Source of the DNA: Rarobacter faecitabidus
GTDB taxonomy: Bacteria > Actinomycetota > Actinomycetes > Actinomycetales > Cellulomonadaceae
Direction of reading: 5' to 3'
DNA length: 64,000 nt
NCBI RefSeq assembly: GCF_006716265.1
Contig: NZ_VFOS01000003.1
Location: 177,495-241,494 of the forward strand
Shown: piece after piece, positions 27,855 to 36,544 of the stretch
Layout: every line of letters starts with the position of its first letter
Position numbering within the stretch: the stretch's first letter is position 1
Position numbers and translations under genes: made by a program
Notes under the pieces: model-generated
Seen by the model: only the letters and a program-made list of their open reading frames with translations
What the model was told of the DNA's origin: nothing
The model's database searches: none

Positions 27855-28682
27855 GTGCGCATCGCTTCGTGGAATATCAACTCCGTCCGCTCCCGCATCG
27901 ACAGAGCCGTAGACCTTCTGGTGCGAGAAGACCTCGACGTCCTCGCGTTGCAGGAGACGAAGGTCAAGGACGAGGCCTTCCCTGCAGAACCCTTCCGCGA
28001 GGCGGGGTACGAGGTCGCCCACACGGGCCTCAGCCAGTGGAACGGGGTGGCGATCGTCTCCCGTGTCGGCATCGAGCACGTCGAGACTGCCTTCGCAGGC
28101 CAGCCTGGGTACGGCGCCCCGGCCCCCGCCGAGGGGGAACTCGACCTCAGCGAACCAGCGGTGCTGGAGGCACGCGCGATCGGCGCGACCTGCGGTGGCG
28201 TGCGGGTGTGGAGCCTGTACGTCCCGAACGGTCGGGAGGTGGATCACCCCCACTACGCGTACAAGCTCGACTGGCTGGCCGCGCTGCGCGAGACCGCGGG
28301 CACCTGGCTCGCCGACGATCCGGACGCGAAGATCGCGCTCGTCGGCGACTGGAACGTGGCACCGCTCGACACAGACGTGTGGGACCCCGGCTTCTTTGTC
28401 GGGAAGACGCACCTGACGCCGCCCGAGCGGGCGGCGTTCGCGGGGCTCGCGGACGCAGGTTACACCGAACTGTCCCGCAAGTTCCTGCCCGCCGAGCACA
28501 CCTACACCTACTGGGACTACCAGCGACTTCGTTTCCCGCGGAACGAGGGCATGCGGATCGACTTCGCGTACGCCTCCCCCGCGCTTGCGGCAGCGACGAC
28601 CGGAGTCACGATCCTGCGCAACGAGCGCAAGGGAAAGGGCGCATCCGACCACGTTCCGGTGATCCTCGACATCGACGCGTGA
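27855..28682 (+). CDS. xthA: Exodeoxyribonuclease III (AP endonuclease)
   Basis: This 275-residue enzyme of the endonuclease/exonuclease/phosphatase fold repairs abasic sites and trims 3' ends. The motifs are RIASWNINSVRSRI, LDVLALQETKVKDE (metal-binding Glu), VWSLYVPNGRE, VGDWNVAPLDTDVWDP (catalytic Asp-Asn), RIDFAYAS and SDHVPVILDIDA (catalytic Asp-His). The start is a GTG. Length and order match XthA/ExoA proteins. Confidence 0.95.
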   Translation: MRIASWNINSVRSRIDRAVDLLVREDLDVLALQETKVKDEAFPAEPFREAGYEVAHTGLSQWNGVAIVSRVGIEHVETAFAGQPGYGAPAPAEGELDLSEPAVLEARAIGATCGGVRVWSLYVPNGREVDHPHYAYKLDWLAALRETAGTWLADDPDAKIALVGDWNVAPLDTDVWDPGFFVGKTHLTPPERAAFAGLADAGYTELSRKFLPAEHTYTYWDYQRLRFPRNEGMRIDFAYASPALAAATTGVTILRNERKGKGASDHVPVILDIDA

Positions 28683-28890
28683 CCGGCGGCCATCATCCGC
28701 ATCCGGCGGCCGTCTGGTGCCGCGAGCGCGGCCATGACTCCCCGCAGGTCGGACGCGCATTTACGCATCAACTACTGATGCCCCGATTTCGCCCCGCCGC
28801 TAGCCTGATAGATCGACGCGCAGTGAGCGCGCCCGCGCACCACGTGCGCGAACCGGACCGTACGACAACTGACAAGGGGGCGGCGCAGGC

Positions 28891-29391
28891 GTGAACCACA
28901 GCGGATTCCTGCGGCGCACGTTCGTCGCCCTCGCCGTCATCGCCGCCGTCGCACTCACCTCGGCGTGCTCCATCTGGCCGTGGAAAAAGGGCGACGACAT
29001 CAAGGCCGTCTCGGTGTTCGACCTCCAGGTCGGCGACTGCACCCTCACCCCGCAGGACGTCACCGTCGAGATCACGGAGGTCAATCGGGTCGCATGCGCC
29101 ACGGAGCACCAGCAGGAGGTGTTCGCCATCGTCCCCGTCACCGATCCCACGACCGGCGAGGTTCCCGCCACGCTACCAGGCGAGGACGTCCTCAAGACGT
29201 TCGCCGACGGCGCCTGCGCCGCCGCGTTCGAGGGTTACGTGGGGGTCGACTATCGCGACTCCTCGTTGTTCTTCACGTACCTCCTGCCCGGCGCCCGCGG
29301 GTGGGAACAGAACGACGACCGAAATGTTACGTGCTTCATCACGACGACGGGCGACGTGCTGACCCAATCCGTGAAAGGCACTGGGTGGTAG
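28891..29391 (+). CDS. Lipoprotein of the septum-formation-like family
   Basis: This 166-residue protein has a lipoprotein signal (FVALAVIAAVALTSAC, Cys at about residue 26) and an outer domain of about 135 residues with FDLQVGDCTLTPQDVTVEIT, VACATEHQQEVFAIV and a Cys near the end. The pattern of a Cys after VGDC and the C-x-x-x-H-x-x-E-x-(F/Y) segment is typical of small actinomycete lipoproteins annotated as septum formation family (DUF4190-associated). A GTG start follows AAGGGGG. It precedes the injection-system block but has a normal free-standing promoter region and may be unrelated to it. Confidence 0.8.
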   Translation: MNHSGFLRRTFVALAVIAAVALTSACSIWPWKKGDDIKAVSVFDLQVGDCTLTPQDVTVEITEVNRVACATEHQQEVFAIVPVTDPTTGEVPATLPGEDVLKTFADGACAAAFEGYVGVDYRDSSLFFTYLLPGARGWEQNDDRNVTCFITTTGDVLTQSVKGTGW

Positions 29392-29435
29392 TCCGCTGAC
29401 AGCGGGCTTACCGCCGAACCGTATAGGAGGACCCA

Positions 29436-29828
29436 ATGGGAAGACCCAACGCGACCATGAGCGCGATGCTCGTCTGCCCGTTCGGGCTCGCGCCGTCTAA
29501 CCTCGTGCCCCTGCCCACCCCGCGGGTAATGGTCGAGGGCAAGCCTGCCGCAACGATCTCGGACAGCCTCCCGGGGGCCAACATCCCGCCATTCGGGATG
29601 TGCAATTCCCTCGCGAATCCGGCCGTCGCCGCCGCCACCGCCGCGGCGCTGGGCGTCCTCACGCCGATGCCGTGCGTTCCGACGCCCGTGGGAACCTGGG
29701 TGGGCGGGGCAGCGACGACCATGGTCGGCGGCAAGCCCGCGCTTACGCTCGGCGCCACGTGTCAGTGCGCCTTCGGCGGCACAATCCAGATCACCAACCC
29801 GGGTGCGACCCGCACCATGTCGTCGTGA
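29436..29828 (+). CDS. DUF4280 / PAAR-like spike-tip protein
   Basis: This 130-residue protein begins GRPNATMSAMLVCPFGLAPS and contains MVEGKPAATISDS, FGMCNSLANP, TPMPCVPTPVG and the ending GGKPALTLGATCQCAFGG. This Cys-rich, Gly-Pro-rich pattern is the DUF4280 family, a PAAR-like beta-helix that caps the spike of contractile machines. A strong AGGAGG precedes the ATG. It opens the plus-strand block and overlaps the AAA+ ATPase start by four bases. It would sit on the VgrG-like spike encoded at 57998-59815 and pierce the target membrane or carry cargo. Confidence 0.85.
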   Translation: MGRPNATMSAMLVCPFGLAPSNLVPLPTPRVMVEGKPAATISDSLPGANIPPFGMCNSLANPAVAAATAAALGVLTPMPCVPTPVGTWVGGAATTMVGGKPALTLGATCQCAFGGTIQITNPGATRTMSS

Positions 29829-31780
29829 CGGACGGTCACCTCCCGCGCGGTCTGACCGGGGCAGCCCGCGCGCTCCTGGCGGCCTTCGAGGTGCGCGCAG
29901 AGGCGGGATGGGAGCCCGGACCAGCGGTCACGATCGCCCTGAGTGCGCTCGCATCGGACCTGGCCGCGGACGTCCTTGGCTCGGCGGACGAGCGCTTCGC
30001 GGCCATTTCCCGCTCGTTCTCGCTCGACGCCACGGAGGAGCGCATCCTCGCGGTGGCCCTACTCGCCGAGATCCACGTGGGCGCCGCCGCCACCATCGGC
30101 GTCCTGACGGGCGAGGCGGGCGCCGCGCTGCCCACCGTCGCGCTCGGTGTGGAACTGCTCGGCGGTCGCGCGAGCGAGGAGGAGGCGTGGCGGGCGATCG
30201 CGCCGACGGGAACGCTGCGCGCACTCGGCCTGCTGGAACTCGACGGCGCCACCCTGCTATCCGCGTACCGGCTCCGACCGCACGAGTTGCTGGTCCGTCG
30301 CCTGCACGGCGACCGCACGTCAAGCTCCGGGCTCGCGGGGCTGTACACCTCGGCCCACGCGATCGACGCCGGTGACCCCCAGGCGCGCGTCGCGGAGGCG
30401 ATCCGCGCTGGCGCACCGCTCGCGTGGATACAGTCGCCACCCGGCGCGGCGGGCCTGTCCTGGGCCGCGGGGGTATGCGCGCGACTCGAGGCGTATCCAG
30501 TCGCCGTCGATCTGGCGCGCGCCACCTGGCTCACCGGCCAACCCGATTCGGTTCAGGTGGCACGCCTGCGCAATCTGCTGGGGGAACTCGTCCTCGATGC
30601 CACCCTCGACCGGTCACCCGTGCTCCTTGTCGGCGCCGAACTCGCGACACCTGCGATAGACATCCTGGTCGAGGCACCGATCCCGGTCCTGTGCGTCGCC
30701 GACGTAGCCTGGGACTCGACGATCAGCCCGCACCTGCCCGTCACCGCCGTCGCGGGGCGGCTCACGAGCACACAGCGCACGGACTGCTGGCGCGACGTCC
30801 TCGGCACGCGCGATATCCCCCGTGAGATAACCGTCCTACGGCTCACCCCAGAGCAGATCGCCGAGGTCGCGCGCAGCGCCCGCTACGGCTCGCCCGATCC
30901 CCTCGTCCCGCCCACGGCAGACGATCTGGTGCGCGTCGCCCGTTTGCTGAGCACCCGCGGCTCGGGCGTCCCGAGCGCGGGCAGGTCGCCGGCCACGCTG
31001 GCCGACCTCGTACTACCGGAGCACACCCTGTCCGAGATCACCCGCCTGATCGACTGGGGACGCTATCGCGACGACGTGCTCGCCTCGAACCAACTGCAGG
31101 GCAAGGGCGGGAAGGGCACCGGGATCGCGGCGCTCTTCTCGGGCGGCCCCGGCACCGGCAAGACGCTCTCGGCGCACGTCGTGGCGGACTCCCTCGGCAT
31201 GGAACTGCTGCAGGTCGACCTGTCCGCCATCGTGGACAAGTACATCGGCGAGACCGAGAAGAACCTCGAACGCGTCTTCACGAGCGCCGAATCGATGAAC
31301 TGCGTGCTGTTCTTCGACGAGGCGGATTCGCTGTTCGGGTCGCGATCGGCCGTCAACGACTCACGCGACCGGTACGCCAACCAGGAGGTCGCCTACCTGC
31401 TGCAGCGCATCGAGGCCTTCGACGGGATCACCGTCCTGGCGACGAACCTGCGCGGCAACATCGACACGGCGTTCGCGCGGCGGCTGCACTTCATGATCCA
31501 CTTCCCCGACCCGGACGAACCCACGCGCGCCCAGTTGTGGCGCCATCACTTGTCGCAGGTTGCCCAGGTGAGTCAGGACGAGCCGATCGACATCGCCGTG
31601 CTCGCCCGCTGCCTCGAGATCGCGGGCGGCGACATCCGGAACATCGTGCTCGCCGCCGCCTACGACGCGGTGGCGAGCGGTGAGCCGCTGACGCACGCCC
31701 AGGTGCGCGTTGCCGCCGCCAGGGAGCTCGCGAAGCTGGGGCGCCGCCTGCCGGTCGAGCTGGAGACTTCGTTCGGCTAG
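29825..31780 (+). CDS. AAA+ ATPase of the contractile injection system (Afp15-type)
   Basis: This 651-residue protein has an N-terminal region of about 400 residues without recognised motifs and a C-terminal AAA+ module. Walker A is FSGGPGTGKTLSAHVVADSL (about 438-456), Walker B is NCVLFFDEADSLFGSRSAV (about 492-510), sensor 1 is ITVLATNLRGNIDTAF, and the arginine finger region is FARRLHFMIHFPDPDEP. Related eCIS ATPases are needed for assembly or disassembly of the tail. I use the GTG overlapping the DUF4280 stop; the frame is open far upstream only because it runs through that gene. Confidence 0.92.
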   Translation: MTDGHLPRGLTGAARALLAAFEVRAEAGWEPGPAVTIALSALASDLAADVLGSADERFAAISRSFSLDATEERILAVALLAEIHVGAAATIGVLTGEAGAALPTVALGVELLGGRASEEEAWRAIAPTGTLRALGLLELDGATLLSAYRLRPHELLVRRLHGDRTSSSGLAGLYTSAHAIDAGDPQARVAEAIRAGAPLAWIQSPPGAAGLSWAAGVCARLEAYPVAVDLARATWLTGQPDSVQVARLRNLLGELVLDATLDRSPVLLVGAELATPAIDILVEAPIPVLCVADVAWDSTISPHLPVTAVAGRLTSTQRTDCWRDVLGTRDIPREITVLRLTPEQIAEVARSARYGSPDPLVPPTADDLVRVARLLSTRGSGVPSAGRSPATLADLVLPEHTLSEITRLIDWGRYRDDVLASNQLQGKGGKGTGIAALFSGGPGTGKTLSAHVVADSLGMELLQVDLSAIVDKYIGETEKNLERVFTSAESMNCVLFFDEADSLFGSRSAVNDSRDRYANQEVAYLLQRIEAFDGITVLATNLRGNIDTAFARRLHFMIHFPDPDEPTRAQLWRHHLSQVAQVSQDEPIDIAVLARCLEIAGGDIRNIVLAAAYDAVASGEPLTHAQVRVAAARELAKLGRRLPVELETSFG

Positions 31781-31815
31781 GGGCACAGCGTTCCGGCATG
31801 CCGGCCTGGTTGGCT

Positions 31816-31862
31816 GCGAGCGGTATACCGGCCGGGTGCCCGCGAGCGGCACGCCGGCCGGG
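31816..31862. repeat. Two copies of a GC-rich 21-bp unit at 26-bp period
   Basis: GCGAGCGGTATACCGGCCGGG and GCGAGCGGCACGCCGGCCGGG lie 26 bases apart in the 240-base gap between the ATPase and the DUF4157 genes. Each contains a CCGGCCGG-like palindrome, so the segment may fold into hairpins that end or stabilise the upstream message. Confidence 0.55.
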
Positions 31863-32020
31863 GGTCGGGATCGGCCCCCGCTCCCGCCGGAGAGCGGCCG
31901 AAATGTCTAATTGGGTAGCAATTGCCGTATCGGAATCCTGTCCGCGCGCAGGAAGATGGCAGGTGATGGGCTATCCGTGCGCGCAGACGCGCGATGCTGG
32001 CACGAGCTGGAGGCAATGAC

Positions 32021-35000
32021 ATGAGCGACAGGCATCTGGGACTCGCCAAGGACAAGGTCGAATCTGCGGAACCCGCGGCCGCGCGTTCCTCGGCGACCAC
32101 GAGCGCCCCTATCGCGGCGGGCGGCCTCCTCGTCGGCGCCGCTGGCGACAACGCCGAGGCACGGGCGGACGAGCTCGCAGACCGGGCATTGCAGCGCCTC
32201 TCCATCGGCGGCGAATCCGCCGGCGCCGATCCGCACAGCCACGACGCCGATTGCGGGCATGTTCACCGCATGGCCGCGCCCGCCCCGAGTGCCAAGATCG
32301 GCGCCGCCGGCGGCGAGCTCGACGACCAGTCCACCGCCCGCATCGAGTCCATGCGCGGCCGCGGCAAGTCACTCGACGGCTCAGTGCGCTCCTCGATGGA
32401 GTCGGCGTTCGGCACGAGTTTCGCCGGCGTGCGCGTCCACGACGGACCGGACGCTGCTGCCCTGTCGAGCGCGATGAGCGCCGCCGCGTTCACGACAGGC
32501 CGGGACATCTTCTTCGGCGCCGGGCAGTTCGATCCGAAGTCGCCGCAGGGTCAGCGAGTGCTCGCGCACGAGCTCGGGCACGTCGCCTCCGAGGGCGGGC
32601 CGAGCGTGCGACGCGGACTGCTCGACAGGTTCAACAACTGGCGCAAGGAACGCAGCGAGAAGTCTGACAAGGTCGCCGAATCCAAGCAGCTCCAGGCGCA
32701 GGAGAAGGAGGACAACGCCGAGGCCCGCAAGGAGGGCATGCAGGGGCGGGCCGACCTGCAGGAACTCATTCAGAATGGTGGCGATCCCCTCACCGGGCAG
32801 ACCCCTGCCGAACGCTTCAAGGAGGTTTCCCTCGCGCTGGCCGCCGGCATCAAGGAAGAGCAGGACGAGGTCAACCGACTCCTTACCCAGCACAAGCCCG
32901 GTGGGGTGTGGGACCAGGGCTGGGACGAGGATCGGGTCGCCGACCAGGCTTTCCGCACCGTCTATTTCGACGGGCCGAAGGCGGAATACCTCAAATTCGT
33001 CGCACCCGCCCGAGCGACGGCCCAGGAACGCCTGGTGCGACTCGTCCGCCAATTCCGCACGGACGCAAACGTCCGCAAGGACGCCGAAAACATGTCGAAG
33101 CGAGGCGCGGCATCGGGTGACGAGAAACTCGACGCCCTCTACGACCAGGTGGCGGTCAAGCTCAACGAGGAGATCACGGCGGCAGTGGGCGCCGTCGACG
33201 TCAGCAAGCTCGACGCGCCGGCCGCGAATCAGGCGAAGTCCGACGCCCGCCGCGACGTCGTGAGGAACAAGACCAAGTCCATCACCGCGGATGTGCGCGC
33301 GGCGGCCCCGCCCGAACTGCAGGCAAAACTCCCCACGGCGGATTCCGCGCGAGAGATCTACTACGTGAACGCCGCCATGCAGAGGTTCACGATCCGCGGT
33401 GGCAACGGCACTCCCGACAAGGAACCCGAGACCTTCGACGGCTTCATCGAAAAGTGGGAGAAGTACGGCGGATACGCCGAGCAAGGCGGCTCGGCGGCCG
33501 GCCTGCTCGCGAAGGGGCTCGGCGCCATCACCCCCGAGGGATCGAAGACGGACGACACAGACGGACTCAAGGTCACGGACGGACCGAAGGGACTGAAGTC
33601 GGTGCCGATCATCGGCGAGTTCGGCCAGGCCGTGGCGCAGGCCGAGGACCGCGTCAAGCAGCAGAAGACGCTACCCCCCAATTCGTCTAAGAGTTTCAAG
33701 AAAGACAACGATCTCTTCGAGAAGGGCGAGACCCTGAACGACCGGGTCACCTCGGGAATCGGCTCCGGCATCTCGATCCTGACGAAACTCAAGGACGCCG
33801 TCCTGCACGGAATGAAGACCGTCAAGGCGATCCGTGACGGCGTCAAGGAGAAGAACCCGCGCAAGGCGCTCGAAACCATCAAGTCGGCCTCCGACGGGCT
33901 GAGCTCACTGACCGAAGGTGCCAAGAGCGCCGCCGAGCTGGCGCAGAAGATCGATCCGGGCGTCAAAGAGTCCGTCGGCAAGGTGATTCCGGGCTTCGAT
34001 ATCACGCTGGCGGCGCTCGCGATCGTGAGCAATGCGATGTCGCTGGCCGACGCTTCGATCCACCTCAGCGACACGAACACGGCGATCCAGTCCGCGCGCA
34101 TCCGCGGCGTCGACGGCGGGAAGAAGAAGGTGGACGTGATGGTCTACCCGCTGACCAAGGTGGCGCAGAGCCACACGATCAAGGTCGAGCAGGCTGCGTG
34201 GTCCACCGGCAAGTCGGTCTCCGACCTCATCACGTCGATCTCGTCTCTCGCCAGCGGCGGCGGGTTCGGCATTCCCAAGGCCATCGAGGCGGGCGTCGGC
34301 CTGCTCGACACCCTCCACAACTTCGCCCACCTCGTCGCCAAGGAGGTGCTGATCGCGCAGGCGAAGTTGACCGAGCGCGAGTCCAAGCTCTCCCTCGAAG
34401 GCAGCGCGGAGGCCGTGCTGTCCAAGAACCCCAGCATGGCGGTCGAGGGCATCATCCTGCGAGCCGCGAAGAACGACGACCAGGTGGCCATCACGTTCCT
34501 GCAGAGTTTCCGCGTGGACGGCACGCCCGTCCCCGATCTCCTGCCCGCCCTCAAGGCCGTCAAGCCGAACGACATCAAATCGACCGCGGGCGACATCTCC
34601 CTGCTGTTCAAGGTCCGCGACGCAGTCCTCGAATCGATGGGCGATGACGCTGACCCGCAGGGAATGTTCGACAAGGCGAAGTCAACGTACGGCAAGCTCA
34701 AGGACATCAACAAGATGCGCAAGGAGCGCAACGAGATGGAGGGGAACATCGGATTGACGCAGGGACGTAGCTGGTTCTGGAACGTCAAGATGATGCTCCG
34801 CTCCGACGAGAAGACGGCCCGTTCTAAGATGAAGACGCAGATCGACTTCGGTGAGTTCCAGGACAGCCAGGCCCAACCGGTAACCACCGACCCCAAGAAG
34901 GTCCCGTCCGGGCCCATCCGCATGATCGTCGGCGACCTGATCCTGCCCGTAGGGGCGAGCGACGATGTTCAGGACAAGTTCCTCAAGGACGTCGAGAAGC

Positions 35001-35137
35001 TCGACCTCAAGGTGATCGAGGATGCGCTGACGCACCCGTTCAACGACGACAAGGCCAGGGCCCTACTGCTCACCATCAAGCAGGGGATCGAGGCCGCCCA
35101 GAGCGCCAAGTCCGCTCCCGCTAAGGTGGGGGCATGA
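32021..35137 (+). CDS. DUF4157-domain protein, candidate injection-system cargo
   Basis: This 1038-residue protein starts at the ATG after GGAGG. A low-complexity leader contains a His-rich patch (HSHDADCGHVH, about 72-82). A DUF4157 domain follows at about 109-192, with SFAGVRVHDGPDAA, FFGAGQFDP and the metallopeptidase-like VLAHELGHVASEG (HELGH at 183-187). The remaining 850 residues are mostly helical and charged, with a weakly hydrophobic stretch (ITLAALAIVSNAMSLADA). No known toxin domain is recognised. DUF4157 proteins are strongly tied to eCIS loci and are thought to be delivered or self-processed. The next gene overlaps by four bases and may be its chaperone. Confidence 0.85.
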   Translation: MSDRHLGLAKDKVESAEPAAARSSATTSAPIAAGGLLVGAAGDNAEARADELADRALQRLSIGGESAGADPHSHDADCGHVHRMAAPAPSAKIGAAGGELDDQSTARIESMRGRGKSLDGSVRSSMESAFGTSFAGVRVHDGPDAAALSSAMSAAAFTTGRDIFFGAGQFDPKSPQGQRVLAHELGHVASEGGPSVRRGLLDRFNNWRKERSEKSDKVAESKQLQAQEKEDNAEARKEGMQGRADLQELIQNGGDPLTGQTPAERFKEVSLALAAGIKEEQDEVNRLLTQHKPGGVWDQGWDEDRVADQAFRTVYFDGPKAEYLKFVAPARATAQERLVRLVRQFRTDANVRKDAENMSKRGAASGDEKLDALYDQVAVKLNEEITAAVGAVDVSKLDAPAANQAKSDARRDVVRNKTKSITADVRAAAPPELQAKLPTADSAREIYYVNAAMQRFTIRGGNGTPDKEPETFDGFIEKWEKYGGYAEQGGSAAGLLAKGLGAITPEGSKTDDTDGLKVTDGPKGLKSVPIIGEFGQAVAQAEDRVKQQKTLPPNSSKSFKKDNDLFEKGETLNDRVTSGIGSGISILTKLKDAVLHGMKTVKAIRDGVKEKNPRKALETIKSASDGLSSLTEGAKSAAELAQKIDPGVKESVGKVIPGFDITLAALAIVSNAMSLADASIHLSDTNTAIQSARIRGVDGGKKKVDVMVYPLTKVAQSHTIKVEQAAWSTGKSVSDLITSISSLASGGGFGIPKAIEAGVGLLDTLHNFAHLVAKEVLIAQAKLTERESKLSLEGSAEAVLSKNPSMAVEGIILRAAKNDDQVAITFLQSFRVDGTPVPDLLPALKAVKPNDIKSTAGDISLLFKVRDAVLESMGDDADPQGMFDKAKSTYGKLKDINKMRKERNEMEGNIGLTQGRSWFWNVKMMLRSDEKTARSKMKTQIDFGEFQDSQAQPVTTDPKKVPSGPIRMIVGDLILPVGASDDVQDKFLKDVEKLDLKVIEDALTHPFNDDKARALLLTIKQGIEAAQSAKSAPAKVGA

Positions 35138-35652
35138 CCCCGGACGATGTAGACCTCGCGTTGCGCGATATCGCCTCCGCTCCCTCCGTTCTGCTCGGGC
35201 GGGTGGTCACGGCCTTCGAGGCAGTCGGCCTCACGCCGACGGAGATCGACTGGGAGCAGGAAACCTTCGACGCCCCCGAGCTGCCAGGCGTGACCGGCCC
35301 CATTTCGGGCATCGTGATGCAGCGATCGCGCGCGGTGGTGTTCCACCGGGTGCACGATGTTTTCCTGTCCCCTGAGCAGGTCGAGCGCCTCGAGCCCGTG
35401 GTGATCGCGGCGAATTCCGAACTCGACATCTCCGCGGTCGAGGTGACCCCGCAGATCGGCGCTCTGTCGCTGCGGGCCGCAGTGGAGGTCGGCGATCTGG
35501 AGCTTGGACGAGTTCTTCTGGGCGAGATGATGACCGTTGCCATTCGGCGGGTCGCGGCCGACTGGGAAGTCGTCTCCCCGGCACTCATCGCCGCGGCCGA
35601 TGGCGAGATCTCGGCAGGCGAGGCCAAGTCGCGACTACGACCCCACCTCTAG
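35134..35652 (+). CDS. Possible cargo chaperone (YbjN/type III chaperone-like fold)
   Basis: This 172-residue acidic protein starts MTPDDVDLALRDIASAPSVL; its ATG overlaps the DUF4157 stop by four bases. The predicted order is helix, three strands (TGPISGIVMQRSRAVVFHRV), a helix (SPEQVERLEPVVIAANSEL), two or three strands (ISAVEVTPQIGALSLRAAVE) and a long helix (LLGEMMTVAIRRVAADWEVV). That order matches YbjN and class I type III secretion chaperones, but this is read by eye from the sequence. Size, acidity and tight coupling to a large cargo candidate fit a dedicated chaperone or adaptor. Confidence 0.6.
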   Translation: MTPDDVDLALRDIASAPSVLLGRVVTAFEAVGLTPTEIDWEQETFDAPELPGVTGPISGIVMQRSRAVVFHRVHDVFLSPEQVERLEPVVIAANSELDISAVEVTPQIGALSLRAAVEVGDLELGRVLLGEMMTVAIRRVAADWEVVSPALIAAADGEISAGEAKSRLRPHL

Positions 35653-35670
35653 CGCGTAAACCGCGAGGGC

Positions 35671-35744
35671 GAGCGGGTACCCAGCGGGGCTCTCCCCACG
35701 AGCGGGTGCCCAGCGGGGCTCTCCCCACGAGCGGGTGCCCAGCG
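35671..35744. repeat. 29-bp tandem repeat, two and a half copies
   Basis: A 29-base unit starting GAGCGGGTACCCAGCGGGGC and ending TCTCCCCAC is repeated at 35671-35699 and 35700-35728, with a partial third copy to 35744. It lies between the chaperone-like gene and the cap-protein gene. Each unit contains GGGG and CCCC runs that can pair. The same GAGCGGGTGCC core occurs in reverse near 54590. Confidence 0.8.
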
Positions 35745-35965
35745 ATTGCGGAGCGGGGGTCCGCGTCTGGCCCCTCGCCTGCACCTTTGCGGGCTAGATA
35801 GGTAACGATTACGGATGATCGGCAAGCCCGCTTGCAATAGCGTGTACACGATCCGCACGTGTGTCTCGTGAGCCGAACCAGTCGCGGCGCGCCGTCGTCG
35901 GTCCGCCGGTGCTACCGCGGCCGGCCCGCGACCGCCGTGCGCGCGACATCTGGGAGGGGAACACC

Positions 35966-36544
35966 GTGCTGATTCCGGCGGTGGACAGTGGCCTTGAGAG
36001 CCTGCTGCGCGCCACGCTTCCGCTGACCCCGCAGCAGGGCGATGTCTCCTTCGACGCCCCCTCATCGAGCTGGGCGGCTCAGGTGAATCGGCTTACGGTG
36101 AACCTCTTTCTCTACGATGTCTGCCGCAGCGCGCAACCGTTGCGCACCACGCCGCCGCGCGTGCTCCCAGACGGCACCGAGCAGACGAGGTATCCGCTGC
36201 CGATGGTGCAGCTCACGTACCTCGTCAGCGCCTGGGCTGGCACCGAACGCGACGCCCACGCCCTGCTCGGCGACGTGCTGCTAGCCAGCCTCGCCCATCA
36301 GATCCTGCCGCCGGAACACCTGCCGATTCCCCTGTCGTCGAACGTCCAGTTAGCGGTTGCGACGGATTCCCAGAACAAGCCTCGCGAGGTGTGGAGCGCA
36401 CTGAGCGGACCGCTGCGCGCCTCCTTCACCCTCCTCGCGACCGTCGCTGGCGACGCATACGACTGGCGCGAGGAAGCGGAGCGCGTGGAGGGGGTGTCCG
36501 CCGCAGTACTCCCATCCTGGCGCGACGGGGCGAGTCAGCAATGA
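35966..36544 (+). CDS. DUF4255 / Pvc16-type tail terminator (cap) protein
   Basis: This 192-residue protein starts at the GTG preceded by GGGAGGGG and reads VLIPAVDSGLESLLRATLPL, then VNLFLYDVCRSAQPLR, PLPMVQLTYLVSAWAG and HALLGDVLLASLAHQILPPE. These are the marks of DUF4255, now known as the Pvc16 N-terminal domain, the protein that caps the sheath-tube end of eCIS particles. Longer in-frame starts upstream encode a basic, low-complexity lead with no site. Its stop overlaps the first membrane-protein gene by four bases, tying the cap and the anchors in one transcript. Confidence 0.87.
   Translation: MLIPAVDSGLESLLRATLPLTPQQGDVSFDAPSSSWAAQVNRLTVNLFLYDVCRSAQPLRTTPPRVLPDGTEQTRYPLPMVQLTYLVSAWAGTERDAHALLGDVLLASLAHQILPPEHLPIPLSSNVQLAVATDSQNKPREVWSALSGPLRASFTLLATVAGDAYDWREEAERVEGVSAAVLPSWRDGASQQ

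Noticed and set aside
29600..29824. Upstream extension of the AAA+ ATPase reading frame by 75 codons
   Set aside because: It runs through the DUF4280 gene in another frame and is basic and low in complexity; the GTG overlapping the DUF4280 stop is the sensible start.
32560..32590. Calling the DUF4157 protein a working zinc protease on HELGH alone
   Set aside because: The motif fits a zinc site, but many DUF4157 proteins are of unproven activity and no third ligand could be fixed by eye.
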